The notes beneath the pieces are model-generated. The model made no database searches, was not told where the DNA came from, and saw only the letters and a list, made by a program, of their open reading frames with translations. A DNA stretch of 64,000 nt from Microbacterium sp. Clip185 (lineage in GTDB: Bacteria; Actinomycetota; Actinomycetes; Actinomycetales; Microbacteriaceae), in the NCBI RefSeq assembly GCF_028743715.1, contig NZ_CP117996.1, forward strand, positions 1,116,001 through 1,180,000. The letters are read 5' to 3'. The position numbers were made by a program, and so were the translations under genes. Below, one piece after another: positions 8,949 through 16,901 of this stretch. Each line of letters opens with the position of its first letter. The first letter of the stretch is position 1.

Positions 8949-9974
8949 GTGAGAATCTTCGGAATCGGCACGGCGACGCACCCGGTCGCGCCCGCCGACA
9001 TGGCAGAGACGCATCCGTCTGCCCCCATCCCCGTTCAGGGCCCCGGCGTCGGAGCCGGCATCCGCATCGATCTGGGCGAGAGCGGACAGCGCATCTTCCC
9101 GCTCATCCTGGGCGGCGCCGAGTTCGGCTGGAACGTCGACATCGACACCAGCCATACGATCCTCGACGCCTACGTCGAGCGCGGTGGCAACGCCGTGCAC
9201 ACCGCCGACAGTTTCGCCGGCGGACGCAGTGAGCACATCATCGGCGAGTGGCTGCGCAAGCGTCGCGTTCGCGACGATCTCGTGCTCATGACGAGGGTCG
9301 GCGCGCACCCCGACCATCCGGGCCTCGGCCCCGTCAACCTCATCCGCTCGGTCGAGGCCTCGCTCGTCAGGCTCGGCACGGACCGCATCGACGTGCTCTA
9401 CATCGACGGCACGACCGGCGTCGGCTCGCTGGAGAACACGCTTGCCACGCTCGAGTGGCTGATCGAGGCAGGCAAGGTGCGTGCCGTCGGCGCCTACGGC
9501 CTGCGTGCCGAGCAGCTGGTGGAAGCCCGCATCCTCTCGTCGGCGGGGCTGCCGCGTTTCACGGTGCTCGACGTGCCCTACAACGTGCTGCGCCGCAAGG
9601 ACTTCGACGGGGACCTGCGACTCGTCGCCGGCGCGCAGGGGGTCGCCGTGACTCCCTCGCATCCGCTGGAGCACGGATTCCTCGCGGGTGCCCGGCGTAC
9701 GCGTGACAAGGCCGTCACCTCCGTTCGTGCGGCACAGCTCGCGGGCAGCCTCACCAAGCGCGGCAGCCGCACGCTGAAGGCTCTGGACGCGGTGGCGGCG
9801 GAGTTCGGTGTGCCGGTTTCGGCGGTCGCGGTGGCGTGGCTGCTCGCGCAGCGGATCGTGGCTGCGCCGATCGCGAACGCGTATGCGCCCGCGCACGTCG
9901 AGGAAGTGCTGCAGGGCGTGGGGCTCCGTCTCACCCGCAGCCAGCTGTCGGAGATCGCGCGCGCGTCGGAGTAG
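8949..9974 (+). CDS. Aldo/keto reductase-fold protein with all four catalytic residues replaced
   Basis: 341 residues from GTG at 8949 (GGAAGGGG upstream); ATG at 9000 is an alternative. The (beta/alpha)8 AKR fold is clear from GGRSEHIIGEWLRKRRVRDD, SVEASLVRLGTDRIDVLY and IEAGKVRAVGAYGLRAEQL. Aligned by eye to the family, the catalytic tetrad is changed throughout: DTADSY reads HTADSF (Asp to His, Tyr to Phe), ATKVG reads MTRVG (Lys to Arg), and the His after DVLYxx is Asp (DVLYIDGT). Ordinary NADPH-dependent carbonyl reduction is therefore unlikely; it may be a binding or regulatory pseudoenzyme. The Ala-rich C-terminal cofactor region is still recognisable. A histidine phosphatase follows. 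Confidence 0.8.
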   Translation: MRIFGIGTATHPVAPADMAETHPSAPIPVQGPGVGAGIRIDLGESGQRIFPLILGGAEFGWNVDIDTSHTILDAYVERGGNAVHTADSFAGGRSEHIIGEWLRKRRVRDDLVLMTRVGAHPDHPGLGPVNLIRSVEASLVRLGTDRIDVLYIDGTTGVGSLENTLATLEWLIEAGKVRAVGAYGLRAEQLVEARILSSAGLPRFTVLDVPYNVLRRKDFDGDLRLVAGAQGVAVTPSHPLEHGFLAGARRTRDKAVTSVRAAQLAGSLTKRGSRTLKALDAVAAEFGVPVSAVAVAWLLAQRIVAAPIANAYAPAHVEEVLQGVGLRLTRSQLSEIARASE

Positions 9975-10033
9975 CGGGTTAGGGTGGATGAGACGCCGAT
10001 GAGGCGTTCGACCTACTCGACGGAGCGACAGGC

Positions 10034-10636
10034 GTGACTCACTACATCTACCTTGTCCGCCACGGCGAGCATCAGGATGCGGAGCACGGCATCGACGACG
10101 GACCGTTGTCGCCGCGTGGCCGCCGCCAGGCTGAGCTGCTGGCCGACCGGCTCTCGGGCGTGCCGTTCGATGCCGTCTGGCACTCGCCGCTCGTGCGCGC
10201 CGCGGAGACGGCCCGCGCGGTGGCCGAGCGCATGCCGTCGATCACGCCGGAAGCCTCCTCGCTGCTGTTCGACTGCGTTCCGACGGGGATGACGGAGGAG
10301 ACCCCCGCGGTCTTCGAGCCCTTCTTCGGCGGCATCACCGAGGCTGCGGTGGACGCGGGGCGGGCGCAGATGGCCGACGCCCTCGCCGCCTTCCTGGTGC
10401 GCAAGCAGGGCGACGTGCACGAGCTGATCATCACGCACAACGCGGTGATCGGGTGGTTCGTGCGCGAGGTGCTGGGCGCGCCCGACTGGCGCTGGATGAC
10501 ACTGAACCAGGCCAACGCGGGTCTCACGGTCATCGCGCAACGTCACGGGCGTCCCTGGACGCTCGTGTCCCACAACGACCTCGCCCACCTGCCGTTCGAG
10601 CTGCGCACGGGCCTTCCCGAGGTCCCGCCCGTCTGA
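10034..10636 (+). CDS. Histidine phosphatase family protein
   Basis: 200 residues from GTG at 10034. The phosphoglycerate-mutase-like fold is shown by YLVRHGEH (R9-H10-G11, nucleophile His), HSPLVRAAETARA (second arginine and acidic residue) and LIITHNAVIGWF (second catalytic His). The substrate cannot be told from sequence; relatives dephosphorylate small metabolites or proteins. A TAGGGT box at 9978-9983 suggests its own promoter with a leader of about 45 bases, so it need not be co-transcribed with the AKR-like gene. A weak six-bp hairpin (10652-10668) follows the stop. Confidence 0.85.
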   Translation: MTHYIYLVRHGEHQDAEHGIDDGPLSPRGRRQAELLADRLSGVPFDAVWHSPLVRAAETARAVAERMPSITPEASSLLFDCVPTGMTEETPAVFEPFFGGITEAAVDAGRAQMADALAAFLVRKQGDVHELIITHNAVIGWFVREVLGAPDWRWMTLNQANAGLTVIAQRHGRPWTLVSHNDLAHLPFELRTGLPEVPPV

Positions 10637-10978
10637 CGTTCGGGCACTCGGCCCCGGCCGGTCCGGGGTGCGGAACCTGGCGTGACAAGGCAGCAGCCGT
10701 CGTGTTCGATCGGCGCGTCCGCGCTATCGGCGCGCGGGGCTCCTCGTTTCGCCTGTAGGTGGGCAAGCGCCGGTCGCGATGATGTCGGGGTCATCCTCGT
10801 AGGAAAGGATCACGCGGACGCCGCAAAAGGACCAGGCGTTCAGTGTCTTTTCGGGCTGCTGCACCGCCGACGAGGAGGGTAGCGAGGCCGGCGCAGGTCG
10901 CCAACGATGCCACAATCCGGGTACGCGCAGACCCGACCCTATCCAGGCGTCTCGCTGCGACACTGTCGCCCACGGGCG
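10637..10978. other. 342-base intergenic region with a weak hairpin and a gene remnant
   Basis: It holds a small hairpin (10652-10668) behind the histidine phosphatase, and on the minus strand a likely frameshifted small-protein remnant, listed separately. No intact gene or RNA gene is recognised. Confidence 0.5.
10724..10915 (-). pseudogene. Frameshifted remnant of a small secreted protein
   Basis: On the minus strand one frame, from GTG near 10915, reads a signal-peptide-like SLATCAGLATLLVGGAA. The coding look (GC-rich third positions) then moves to another frame, which reads KTLNAWSFCGVRV then YEDDPDIIATGACPP and ends at 10724. Two cysteines in the second part suggest an exported, disulfide-bonded small protein. 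The switch lies near 10858-10865, in a GCAGCAG run. A TAGGGT box at 10943-10938 sits upstream. I read it as a broken gene; a sequencing error is possible. Function unknown. Confidence 0.35.
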
Positions 10979-11476
10979 TCAGGCGCTTTTCAGGTAACGG
11001 CGCGCTGCTTCACGCACGCGAGCGGTCAGTTCTTCCGCTCCACCGCCCATTCCGGTGTCGCTGAGGTCGAAGTCGTCGTCGAGCTCCGCCAGCCGATCCA
11101 GTTCATCCGAAGAGCTCGCGTGGCTGAAGGTGTCGTGAACCCAGCGCGTCAGGTCGCGCTCACTCGTCTGGCCGGACAGAAGTGCCCGACACAACCAGCG
11201 CGCTGCGAGCAGGCGTGCGTCCGCATCCGTGTCGTCGAGGCCTTCCTCCTCCGACACGCGGTCGATGAGTGCCTCGATTACGAATGGGCTCTCATCCGGC
11301 GGTATCCCTGCCAGCTCCGCAAGCGCGGTGCTCTCCGAGCCCGCGAGGAGGGCCTTCACGGCAGCATCCACGAGCACCCGGCGACCGTGCACGCCTCCGA
11401 CGCGCCACCAGGCGATCGCTTCGGCCAGAAGTCGAGGCTCTGAAGCCGGTGAGCCGGCCACGACATCATCGTTCAA
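10979..11476 (-). CDS. Hypothetical acidic alpha-helical protein
   Basis: 165 residues from TTG at 11476, overlapping the upstream stop by four bases (TTGA), so probably translationally coupled. It is cytoplasmic, acidic, Leu/Ala-rich and helical throughout (LLAEAIAWWRVGG, ALIDRVSEEEGLDDTDAD, ELDRLAELDDDFDLSD), without membrane segments or catalytic motifs. I do not recognise the family. Being third in an operon with an Imm26-like protein, and its size and acidity, allow an immunity-like or partner role, but this is speculation. Confidence 0.7.
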   Translation of the reverse strand: MNDDVVAGSPASEPRLLAEAIAWWRVGGVHGRRVLVDAAVKALLAGSESTALAELAGIPPDESPFVIEALIDRVSEEEGLDDTDADARLLAARWLCRALLSGQTSERDLTRWVHDTFSHASSSDELDRLAELDDDFDLSDTGMGGGAEELTARVREAARRYLKSA

Positions 11477-11886
11477 TCGGGGTCCTCGGGTCGCCAGGCC
11501 TCGACTCGACCCACGGCCGCCCGCCAGCCCCAGACCAGGACGCTTGAACCGATTCCCGTGGTTCGGAAGTTGTTGGGCAGGGATGTGGGCGCGACGGGCA
11601 CGTTGGCGGTGACCTGAAACCCGCCCTCACGGAAAAGTGCCGTGCCTACCAGCGCCTGCTCCACGACGGCCATATCCGCGACGTCCTGCGCCGTCGGCGC
11701 GTGTGTGCCGCGCCAAGGCAGGACGCCTGCGATGAACGACACCCGGCTGCCCACGCCGGATCGGCGCAGGTCGACCACGTGCAGCGCCCCCCAGAGGCCG
11801 TCTGTCCGGGGGATCGCGATGACGTCGCCCACCTCGAGGGACACGGTCGTCTTCGGAACGAACGGGAACTCCGTGGGCCTCGCCAC
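11473..11886 (-). CDS. Imm26-like small protein (hypothetical)
   Basis: 137 residues from GTG at 11886, one base after the stop of the upstream GNAT gene. The N-terminal part VSLEVGDVIAIPRTDGLWGALHVVDL resembles the opening beta strands of immunity protein 26 and related small beta proteins (VGDvfaiPl-dGryavgrV), which protect against polymorphic toxins. The rest (FIAGVLPW, NFRTTGIGSSVLVWGWR) is beta-rich with many Trp. No toxin gene is adjacent, so if it is an immunity protein it is an orphan. The assignment is by eye and tentative. Confidence 0.6.
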   Translation of the reverse strand: MARPTEFPFVPKTTVSLEVGDVIAIPRTDGLWGALHVVDLRRSGVGSRVSFIAGVLPWRGTHAPTAQDVADMAVVEQALVGTALFREGGFQVTANVPVAPTSLPNNFRTTGIGSSVLVWGWRAAVGRVEAWRPEDPD

Positions 11887-11887
11887 G

Positions 11888-12355
11888 TCAGAGCGCCTTG
11901 CCGTACCAGCGCGTGGCGTTCTGGTTGTCGTTGTACGGCTCGATCGCGATGAAGCCGCTGCGCGCGTAGAGCGAGCCGGCGGCCTCGAGCGAGTGGTGGG
12001 TGTCGAGCACGAGCTCTGCGGCTCCGAAGGCCCGTGCCCGCTCCTCGAGCTCGGTCACGAGCAGCCGGCCGCCGCCGCTGCCGCGCGCCTCGGGGCGGAC
12101 GAAGAGATGCTTGAGCTCGTAGCGCACGCCCGCGGGCCCGTCCGCGATGCGACGGATGCCGCCGCATCCGATCGCTTCGCCGGTGTCGTCGAAGAGAACC
12201 AGGAACACGCCGTTCGGCTGCTCGAAGGCCGCAGGATCCGGGAAGACCGTGCGGTAGCCGCCGCCGGGGAATCCCTGCGCACGGCGGGCGAAGTACAGGG
12301 TGAGCAGCTCGTGACTGACGGGGTCGTCTGCGGGAAGGGCACGCAGGGTGGGCAT
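11888..12355 (-). CDS. GNAT-family N-acetyltransferase
   Basis: 155 residues. The GNAT core is visible: beta strands GVFLVLFDDTGEAIGCGGIRR, then motif A as LKHLFVRPEARGSGGGRLLV (the R/Q-x-x-G-x-G/A acetyl-CoA loop, here RGSGGG), and a C-terminal LYARSGFIAIEPYN. Substrate unknown. The ATG has TACGCT (12367-12362) exactly six bases upstream, so the transcript is probably leaderless. This promoter is back-to-back with that of dapB, leaving only 37 bases between the two start codons. The next two small genes follow almost without gap. Confidence 0.85.
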   Translation of the reverse strand: MPTLRALPADDPVSHELLTLYFARRAQGFPGGGYRTVFPDPAAFEQPNGVFLVLFDDTGEAIGCGGIRRIADGPAGVRYELKHLFVRPEARGSGGGRLLVTELEERARAFGAAELVLDTHHSLEAAGSLYARSGFIAIEPYNDNQNATRWYGKAL

Positions 12356-12361
12356 ACCGCG

Positions 12362-12386
12362 AGCGTAGCCGGGGTACGCCTAGGGT
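12362..12386. promoter_or_regulatory. Back-to-back leaderless promoters of the GNAT gene and dapB
   Basis: TACGCT (minus strand, 12367-12362) and TAGGGT (plus strand, 12381-12386) each stand six bases from their start codon. With only 37 bases between the genes, the two -35 regions must lie inside the opposite coding sequences, so the polymerases may interfere. Confidence 0.65.
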
Positions 12387-12392
12387 GGAGAC

Positions 12393-13205
12393 ATGACGAC
12401 GCGTGTGGCCATCGTGGGAGCAACCGGCAAGCTGGGAAGCATCATCCGCGGCGTGGTCGAGGCCGAAGAGGGCTTCGAGCTCATTGCGGCCCTCTCGTCG
12501 CGCGACGACATCCAGGCCATCGACGACGCGGACGTGGTCGTCGACGCGTCCGTCCCGGCCATCTCCATCGACGTCGTGCGCGCGGCGATCGAGCGCGGCA
12601 AGAACGTCCTCGTGGGCACGAGCGGATGGTCGGCGGAGCGCATCGCGCTCGTGCGTCCCCTGGCGGATGCGGCCGGCGTCGGCGTCGTGTTCATCCCGAA
12701 CTTCTCGCTCGGCTCCGTGATGGGCTCCGCCCTCTCCGCCGCCGCGGCGCCCTTCTTCGATTCCATCGAGATCGTCGAAGCCCACCGCGAAACGAAGATC
12801 GACTCGCCCAGCGGCACCGCGGTGCGCACGGCCGAGATGATCGCCGCCGCCCGCCAGGGCACCGGTCCGGTGGAGGCGCCGCACGTCGACCAGCGGGCAC
12901 GCGGACAACAGGTCGCCAGCGTCCCGATCCATTCGCTCCGTCGCCCCGGTGTCGTCGCGCGCCAGGAGGTGGTCCTGTCCGGACCGGGTGAGGCGCTCTC
13001 GATCGTCCACGACACGATCGAGCCGGCTCTGGCCTATGCCCCCGGCATTCGCATCGCGCTCGCGGCCGCCCGCGACGCCCGCGGCGTGCACGTGGGGCTC
13101 GACAGCTTCCTCGACATCGGCATCCGCCTGCCCGGGGCACCCAAGACCGGCGCCGGGGTGACCGACGGCGCCGCATCCGGTCAGATCGCTGCGACGACCC
13201 CGTGA
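12393..13205 (+). CDS. dapB: 4-hydroxy-tetrahydrodipicolinate reductase
   Basis: 270 residues; NAD(P)H-dependent step of lysine and diaminopimelate synthesis. Nucleotide-binding loop VAIVGATGKLGS at residues 5-16; active-site block VEAHRETKIDSPSGTA, where the first His and the Lys are conserved but the second His of the usual HH pair is Arg; C-terminal block GVHVGLDSFLDIG. TAGGGT lies exactly six bases before the ATG (leaderless). The stop overlaps the GTG of the next gene (GTGA). dapA and dapF also lie in this window but in separate units. Confidence 0.94.
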   Translation: MTTRVAIVGATGKLGSIIRGVVEAEEGFELIAALSSRDDIQAIDDADVVVDASVPAISIDVVRAAIERGKNVLVGTSGWSAERIALVRPLADAAGVGVVFIPNFSLGSVMGSALSAAAAPFFDSIEIVEAHRETKIDSPSGTAVRTAEMIAAARQGTGPVEAPHVDQRARGQQVASVPIHSLRRPGVVARQEVVLSGPGEALSIVHDTIEPALAYAPGIRIALAAARDARGVHVGLDSFLDIGIRLPGAPKTGAGVTDGAASGQIAATTP

Positions 13206-13648
13206 GTGCACGCATCGGCGTCGCCGTCATGGTGGCGGCGTTCGCGCTCTACGCCGTGTTCGTAGGCCAGCGCGCCTGGCTGCTGCTGACCAGCGGCATG
13301 CCGCTGGGCGTCGCCGCGGGTGTCGCCCTGCTGGTCCTGCCGGTGATCGCGGTGTGGGCCGTCGGCCGGGAGCTGTGGTTCGGCGTGCGGGCGCAGGCGC
13401 TCGGTCGTCGGCTGGAAGCCGAAGGCGCACTGCCCACCGAGGCGCTGGAGACCCGGCCGAGCGGGCGCGTGCTGCGTGACGAGGCGGATGCGGTGTTCCC
13501 CGCATACCGCCACGACGTCGAGGAGGCGCCGGACGACTGGCGCGCCTGGTACCGGCTCGGACTCGCCTACGACGGGTCGGGCGACAGACGGCGCGCTCGC
13601 GCCGCGGTGCGCACCGCCATCCGGTTGGAGCGGCGCGACCGCGGCTGA
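13202..13648 (+). CDS. Small membrane protein with a C-terminal TPR-like motif
   Basis: 148 residues from GTG at 13202, overlapping the dapB stop by four bases. Two membrane helices (about residues 5-28 and 33-55) are followed by a cytoplasmic part ending in DDWRAWYRLGLAYDGSGDRRRARAAVRTAI, which has the W/LG/Y/A pattern of one tetratricopeptide repeat. It is a conserved-type actinobacterial membrane protein of unknown function; coupling to dapB suggests co-expression only. It is convergent with the TIGR01777 epimerase gene, three bases away. Confidence 0.75.
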   Translation: MSARIGVAVMVAAFALYAVFVGQRAWLLLTSGMPLGVAAGVALLVLPVIAVWAVGRELWFGVRAQALGRRLEAEGALPTEALETRPSGRVLRDEADAVFPAYRHDVEEAPDDWRAWYRLGLAYDGSGDRRRARAAVRTAIRLERRDRG

Positions 13649-13651
13649 GCG

Positions 13652-14557
13652 TCAGGCGGCGGGAACCGCCGCGGCGACCGCATCCTCCACCGTCGGATGC
13701 GTGAAGCGGTAGCCGGTGGAAGTCAACACCGTCGGCGACAGCAGCACGTCGTTGGTGAGCAGCGCCTCGGTGGCGTCCGTTCCGAGCGCCATACGTACCG
13801 CCCAGGCGGGCGCGCGAAGGACGTACGGACGGTTCATACGGCGGGCGAGTGCGAAACCGAGATCGTTCGCGGTGGCGTGGGTCGGGCCGGTCAGGTTCAC
13901 CGGACCCGTGATCTGCTCGGCCAGGATGTGGCGGATCGCTCCCACCTCGTCGGCCAGAGAGATCCACGGCCATGCCTGGGTGCCCCGCCCGATCGGCCCC
14001 GAGAGGCCGAACTTGGTGAGCAGGATGAGGGGCTTGAGCACGCCCTGCTGGTGCACGACGGGTGCCGTGCGCAGCAGCGCGATCCTGGTGTTGTCGCCGG
14101 CCTCGCGCGCCGCCTGCTCCCACTCGACGGTGAGCCGCGAGAGGAAGCCATTGCCTGGCCCCGAACTCTCGTCCTGCGCCACCCCTGGTGCCGATCCGTA
14201 GAAGCCCACCGCGGAGGCCGAGACGAAGGCGGGTGCGTCCGAGCCCAGCGCCCGCAGCGCCCGAGCGAGCGTGCGGGTCGGCGTCAGGCGTGACCACAGC
14301 AACGTGCTCTTGTACGAACGGGTCCACGGGAAGCGACCGACGCTCGCGCCGCTGAGCGACACCACCGCATCCGCCCCTTCCAGCGCGGCCGGATCCAGCG
14401 GCTCGGCGTCCTGAAGCCAGGGCACCTCGTCCGCGCTCTGCGCCGGACGGCGCACGAGTGTGGTCACCCGCACGCCGTCCGAGCGCAGCGACGTCACGAG
14501 GGCGCGGCCGATGAGCCCGGACGCGCCGCTGACGACGACGTGGCGGGGCTCAGGCAA
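13652..14557 (-). CDS. TIGR01777-family epimerase/oxidoreductase (YfcH-like)
   Basis: 301 residues, starting at TTG 14557 with GAGG seven bases upstream. NAD(P)-binding Rossmann start VVVSGASGLIGRALV, the family-typical DAVVSLSGASVG, SASAVGFYGS (active-site Ser/Tyr region of extended SDRs) and the C-terminal DUF1731-like end LRAPAWAVRMALG with ALLTNDVLLSPTVLTSTGYRF. The substrate is unknown. The start lies inside the end of the osmC gene (8-base overlap), so the two form an operon. Confidence 0.88.
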   Translation of the reverse strand: MPEPRHVVVSGASGLIGRALVTSLRSDGVRVTTLVRRPAQSADEVPWLQDAEPLDPAALEGADAVVSLSGASVGRFPWTRSYKSTLLWSRLTPTRTLARALRALGSDAPAFVSASAVGFYGSAPGVAQDESSGPGNGFLSRLTVEWEQAAREAGDNTRIALLRTAPVVHQQGVLKPLILLTKFGLSGPIGRGTQAWPWISLADEVGAIRHILAEQITGPVNLTGPTHATANDLGFALARRMNRPYVLRAPAWAVRMALGTDATEALLTNDVLLSPTVLTSTGYRFTHPTVEDAVAAAVPAA

Positions 14558-14975
14558 GCGTCGCCTCGAGCGTGATCTCGATGCCCGCGAGCGCCTGCGA
14601 GACCGGGCATCCCGTCTTCGCCTCGGCGGCGATACGGGCGAAGTCCTCGGACGACAGGCCGGGTACGCTCGCGTTGACGTTCAGGTGGCTGCCGCTGATC
14701 CCGGTGCCGGGAACGAACGTGACGGATGCGGTCGTCTCGATGCTCTCGGGAGGCGTGCCGTTCTCGGTCAGTGCGTGCGAGAGGGCCATGCTGAAGCACG
14801 ACGAGTGCGCAGCGGCGAGCAGCTCCTCGGGCGTCGTCACCGAGGTCGAACCCTCGCTCCGAGCCTTCCAGTTGACGGCCAGGGGACCCTGGTTGGAGGA
14901 CTCGAGGGCGACGTCGCCCGAACCCTCTGCGAGGCTTCCCTTCCAGCTCGTGCTGGCTTCGCTGGTGACACTCAT
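14550..14975 (-). CDS. OsmC/Ohr-family peroxiredoxin
   Basis: 141 residues from ATG at 14975, chosen because GGAGGGAGACGACC precedes it. The two family cysteines are present: AAHSSCFSMALSH (peroxidatic) and KTGCPVSQAL (resolving). These enzymes reduce organic hydroperoxides in the cytoplasm. The length matches the family. It is first of a two-gene minus-strand unit with the TIGR01777 oxidoreductase. Confidence 0.9.
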   Translation of the reverse strand: MSVTSEASTSWKGSLAEGSGDVALESSNQGPLAVNWKARSEGSTSVTTPEELLAAAHSSCFSMALSHALTENGTPPESIETTASVTFVPGTGISGSHLNVNASVPGLSSEDFARIAAEAKTGCPVSQALAGIEITLEATLA

Positions 14976-15066
14976 GGTCGTCTCCCTCCGGCCGCGTCTC
15001 GGCCCTCGGGCCACAGCGTATCCGCCGGATCTTTGCGTCGGCTTTGGCCTTGACAGCCGTGTGCTT

Positions 15067-15636
15067 TCAGACCGGACGAGCGGTGCGGATGATGCCAGCT
15101 CGGGCGAGCAGCAGGTACAGCTGGCATCCGAGGCACAGGCCGAACACGGCGTTGAGGAAGGCGGCGACGAAGGCGGCGGCCGCAGCGATCGGCAACGCCC
15201 ACGGCACGCCGACGAGGTAGAGCACCAGGCCGACGGCGGTGACGAGCAGGCCCACGCCCTGGGCGAAGCGCGGCGGACGCGGATCCTCGAAGTCGGTCGC
15301 CGGCTGCAGCCGCGGCTGTACGAGCTTCCGGTAGAGCACGCCCCACGGCGCGGTGCGCGGCGACACCACGCCCCACAGGAAGAGCGCCGCGATCACGGCC
15401 AGCAGGATGAAGCCGGGATCGGCCGCCCGGTACGCGAGGATCGCCCACGGTCCTGGCGAGAACGCCTGCTGGGCAGCCAGCGGTTGGTACGCGAACCACC
15501 CGACCACCTGCGCGGCCGGATCGGCTCCGCGGCCCGTGAGACCGAGCAGCACGGCGACGAGCAGGAGCGCGGCGGTGATGGACGCGGCGAAACGGGGGCC
15601 GCGCACATCGATGCGGCCAGGCGAACGATCAGACAC
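15067..15636 (-). CDS. DUF4395 membrane protein
   Basis: 189 residues with four or five hydrophobic segments and the DUF4395 landmarks RGPRFAASITAALLL at the start, the cytoplasmic loop RKLVQPRLQPATDFEDPRPPRFAQ, and FGLCLGCQLYLLL near the end, whose CxxC is at the membrane edge. It overlaps the stop of the thioredoxin-like gene by eight bases. Thioredoxin-DUF4395 pairs are common in actinobacteria and suggest an envelope thiol-redox role (inference). Confidence 0.87.
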   Translation of the reverse strand: MSDRSPGRIDVRGPRFAASITAALLLVAVLLGLTGRGADPAAQVVGWFAYQPLAAQQAFSPGPWAILAYRAADPGFILLAVIAALFLWGVVSPRTAPWGVLYRKLVQPRLQPATDFEDPRPPRFAQGVGLLVTAVGLVLYLVGVPWALPIAAAAAFVAAFLNAVFGLCLGCQLYLLLARAGIIRTARPV

Positions 15637-16066
15637 GGGTCGACTCCTCGGTCACGCGGGCGAGTTCCAGTTCCACCACGTCACGGCGAGGGGTTCCGCC
15701 GAACCGCGTGCGCACCGTGCCCCTGTGGTCGAGGATGAGCGTCGTCGGCGTCTGAAGGACGCGGAAGTGCTGGGCGATGTCGGTGCGGTTGGTGAGATCG
15801 ACGTCGAGGTGCACGACGCCTGCCCGGTCAGCGGCGATGTCGGCCAGCGTGCGGTGCACGCCGGGGCAGCGCGCGCAGAACTCGGTGCTGAACTGCAGGA
15901 GCGTGGCGACTTCGCCGAGGGCAGGAGCGCCCAGGCGTGCCGGATCCACCACCTCGTCGGGGTCCACGCGTCGCGGTCGGTTCGCTCGCCAGCGCAGGGT
16001 GAGACCGAGGCCGATGGTGGCTGCGAGGAGCGCGGCCAGCACGGCGACGGCGATGAGGGGGTCCAC
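15629..16066 (-). CDS. Membrane-anchored thioredoxin-like protein
   Basis: 145 residues from GTG at 16066. One N-terminal membrane helix (about residues 3-24) anchors a thioredoxin fold with redox motif EFCARCPG (CxxC) and the cis-Pro strand VLQTPTTLILD. TAGCCT (16080-16075) lies eight bases before the start, so the mRNA is leaderless or nearly so. It is followed by the overlapping DUF4395 gene. Likely function: thiol-disulfide exchange at the outer face of the membrane. Confidence 0.85.
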   Translation of the reverse strand: MDPLIAVAVLAALLAATIGLGLTLRWRANRPRRVDPDEVVDPARLGAPALGEVATLLQFSTEFCARCPGVHRTLADIAADRAGVVHLDVDLTNRTDIAQHFRVLQTPTTLILDHRGTVRTRFGGTPRRDVVELELARVTEESTRV

Positions 16067-16160
16067 GACATCCCAGGCTAGACCCGCACATGTATGGGCG
16101 GGCATGGAGTCGGTGAAGATGACGCACGTACGTAACACGGCGCCGGGATACGCTGAGGGG

Positions 16161-16901
16161 GTGAGTGACGCGTCCAGTGCCGAGATCCAGTTCCGCAGCG
16201 ACGTGACGGTCGAGCTCGTCCGCTCCAGTGCCTCCGACTCCGACGTGCTGTTCGCCGCACGCGTGTCGACGCAGGGGGAGCAGACGCTCGAGTCCGCCGC
16301 ATCCGGTGACCAGGCGACCGCCCGCGATCGCGGACTCATCAACTACCTCATGCGTGACCGTCACGGCTCGCCTTTCGAGCACAACTCGATGACGTTCTAC
16401 GTGCAGGCGCCCATCTTCGTCTTCCGCGAGTTCATGCGCCACCGGGTGGCCTCGTACAACGAGGAATCCGGCCGTTACCGCGAGCTTCGTCCCGTCTTCT
16501 ACGTGCCCGCGCGCGAGCGCAACCTCATCCAGGTGGGCAAGCCCGGCGCGTACGAGTTCCTCGCCGGCACCGACGAGCAGTTCGAGCTGGTCGACGAGGC
16601 CACCCGTGCCGCCAGCATCCAGGCATTCGAGGCATACCAGCGGATGCTGGATGCCGGTGTCGCCCGCGAAGTGGCACGCATCGTGCTGCCGCTGAACATC
16701 TACTCGTCGATGTACGTCACCATGAATGCGCGTGCGCTGATGAACTTCCTCTCCCTGCGCACGAAGGTGGAAGGCACCCACTTCCCGTCGTTCCCGCAGC
16801 GTGAGATCGAGATGTGCGCCGAGAAGATGGAGGCGTTCTGGACCGAGCTCATGCCCCTCACCCACGCCGCGTTCAACGCGAACGGACGCGTCGCGCCGTG
16901 A
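16161..16901 (+). CDS. thyX: Flavin-dependent thymidylate synthase
   Basis: 246 residues from GTG at 16161. It makes dTMP from dUMP using FAD, NADPH and methylene-tetrahydrofolate. The ThyX signature RHRx7S is present as RHRVASYNEESGR at residues 93-105, with SPFEHNSMTFYVQAPIFVFRE before it and NIYSSMYVTMNARALMNFLSLR after. TACGCT (16149-16154) is exactly six bases upstream of the GTG, which settles the start and indicates a leaderless mRNA. The stop abuts the stop of the convergent next gene. Confidence 0.95.
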   Translation: MSDASSAEIQFRSDVTVELVRSSASDSDVLFAARVSTQGEQTLESAASGDQATARDRGLINYLMRDRHGSPFEHNSMTFYVQAPIFVFREFMRHRVASYNEESGRYRELRPVFYVPARERNLIQVGKPGAYEFLAGTDEQFELVDEATRAASIQAFEAYQRMLDAGVAREVARIVLPLNIYSSMYVTMNARALMNFLSLRTKVEGTHFPSFPQREIEMCAEKMEAFWTELMPLTHAAFNANGRVAP

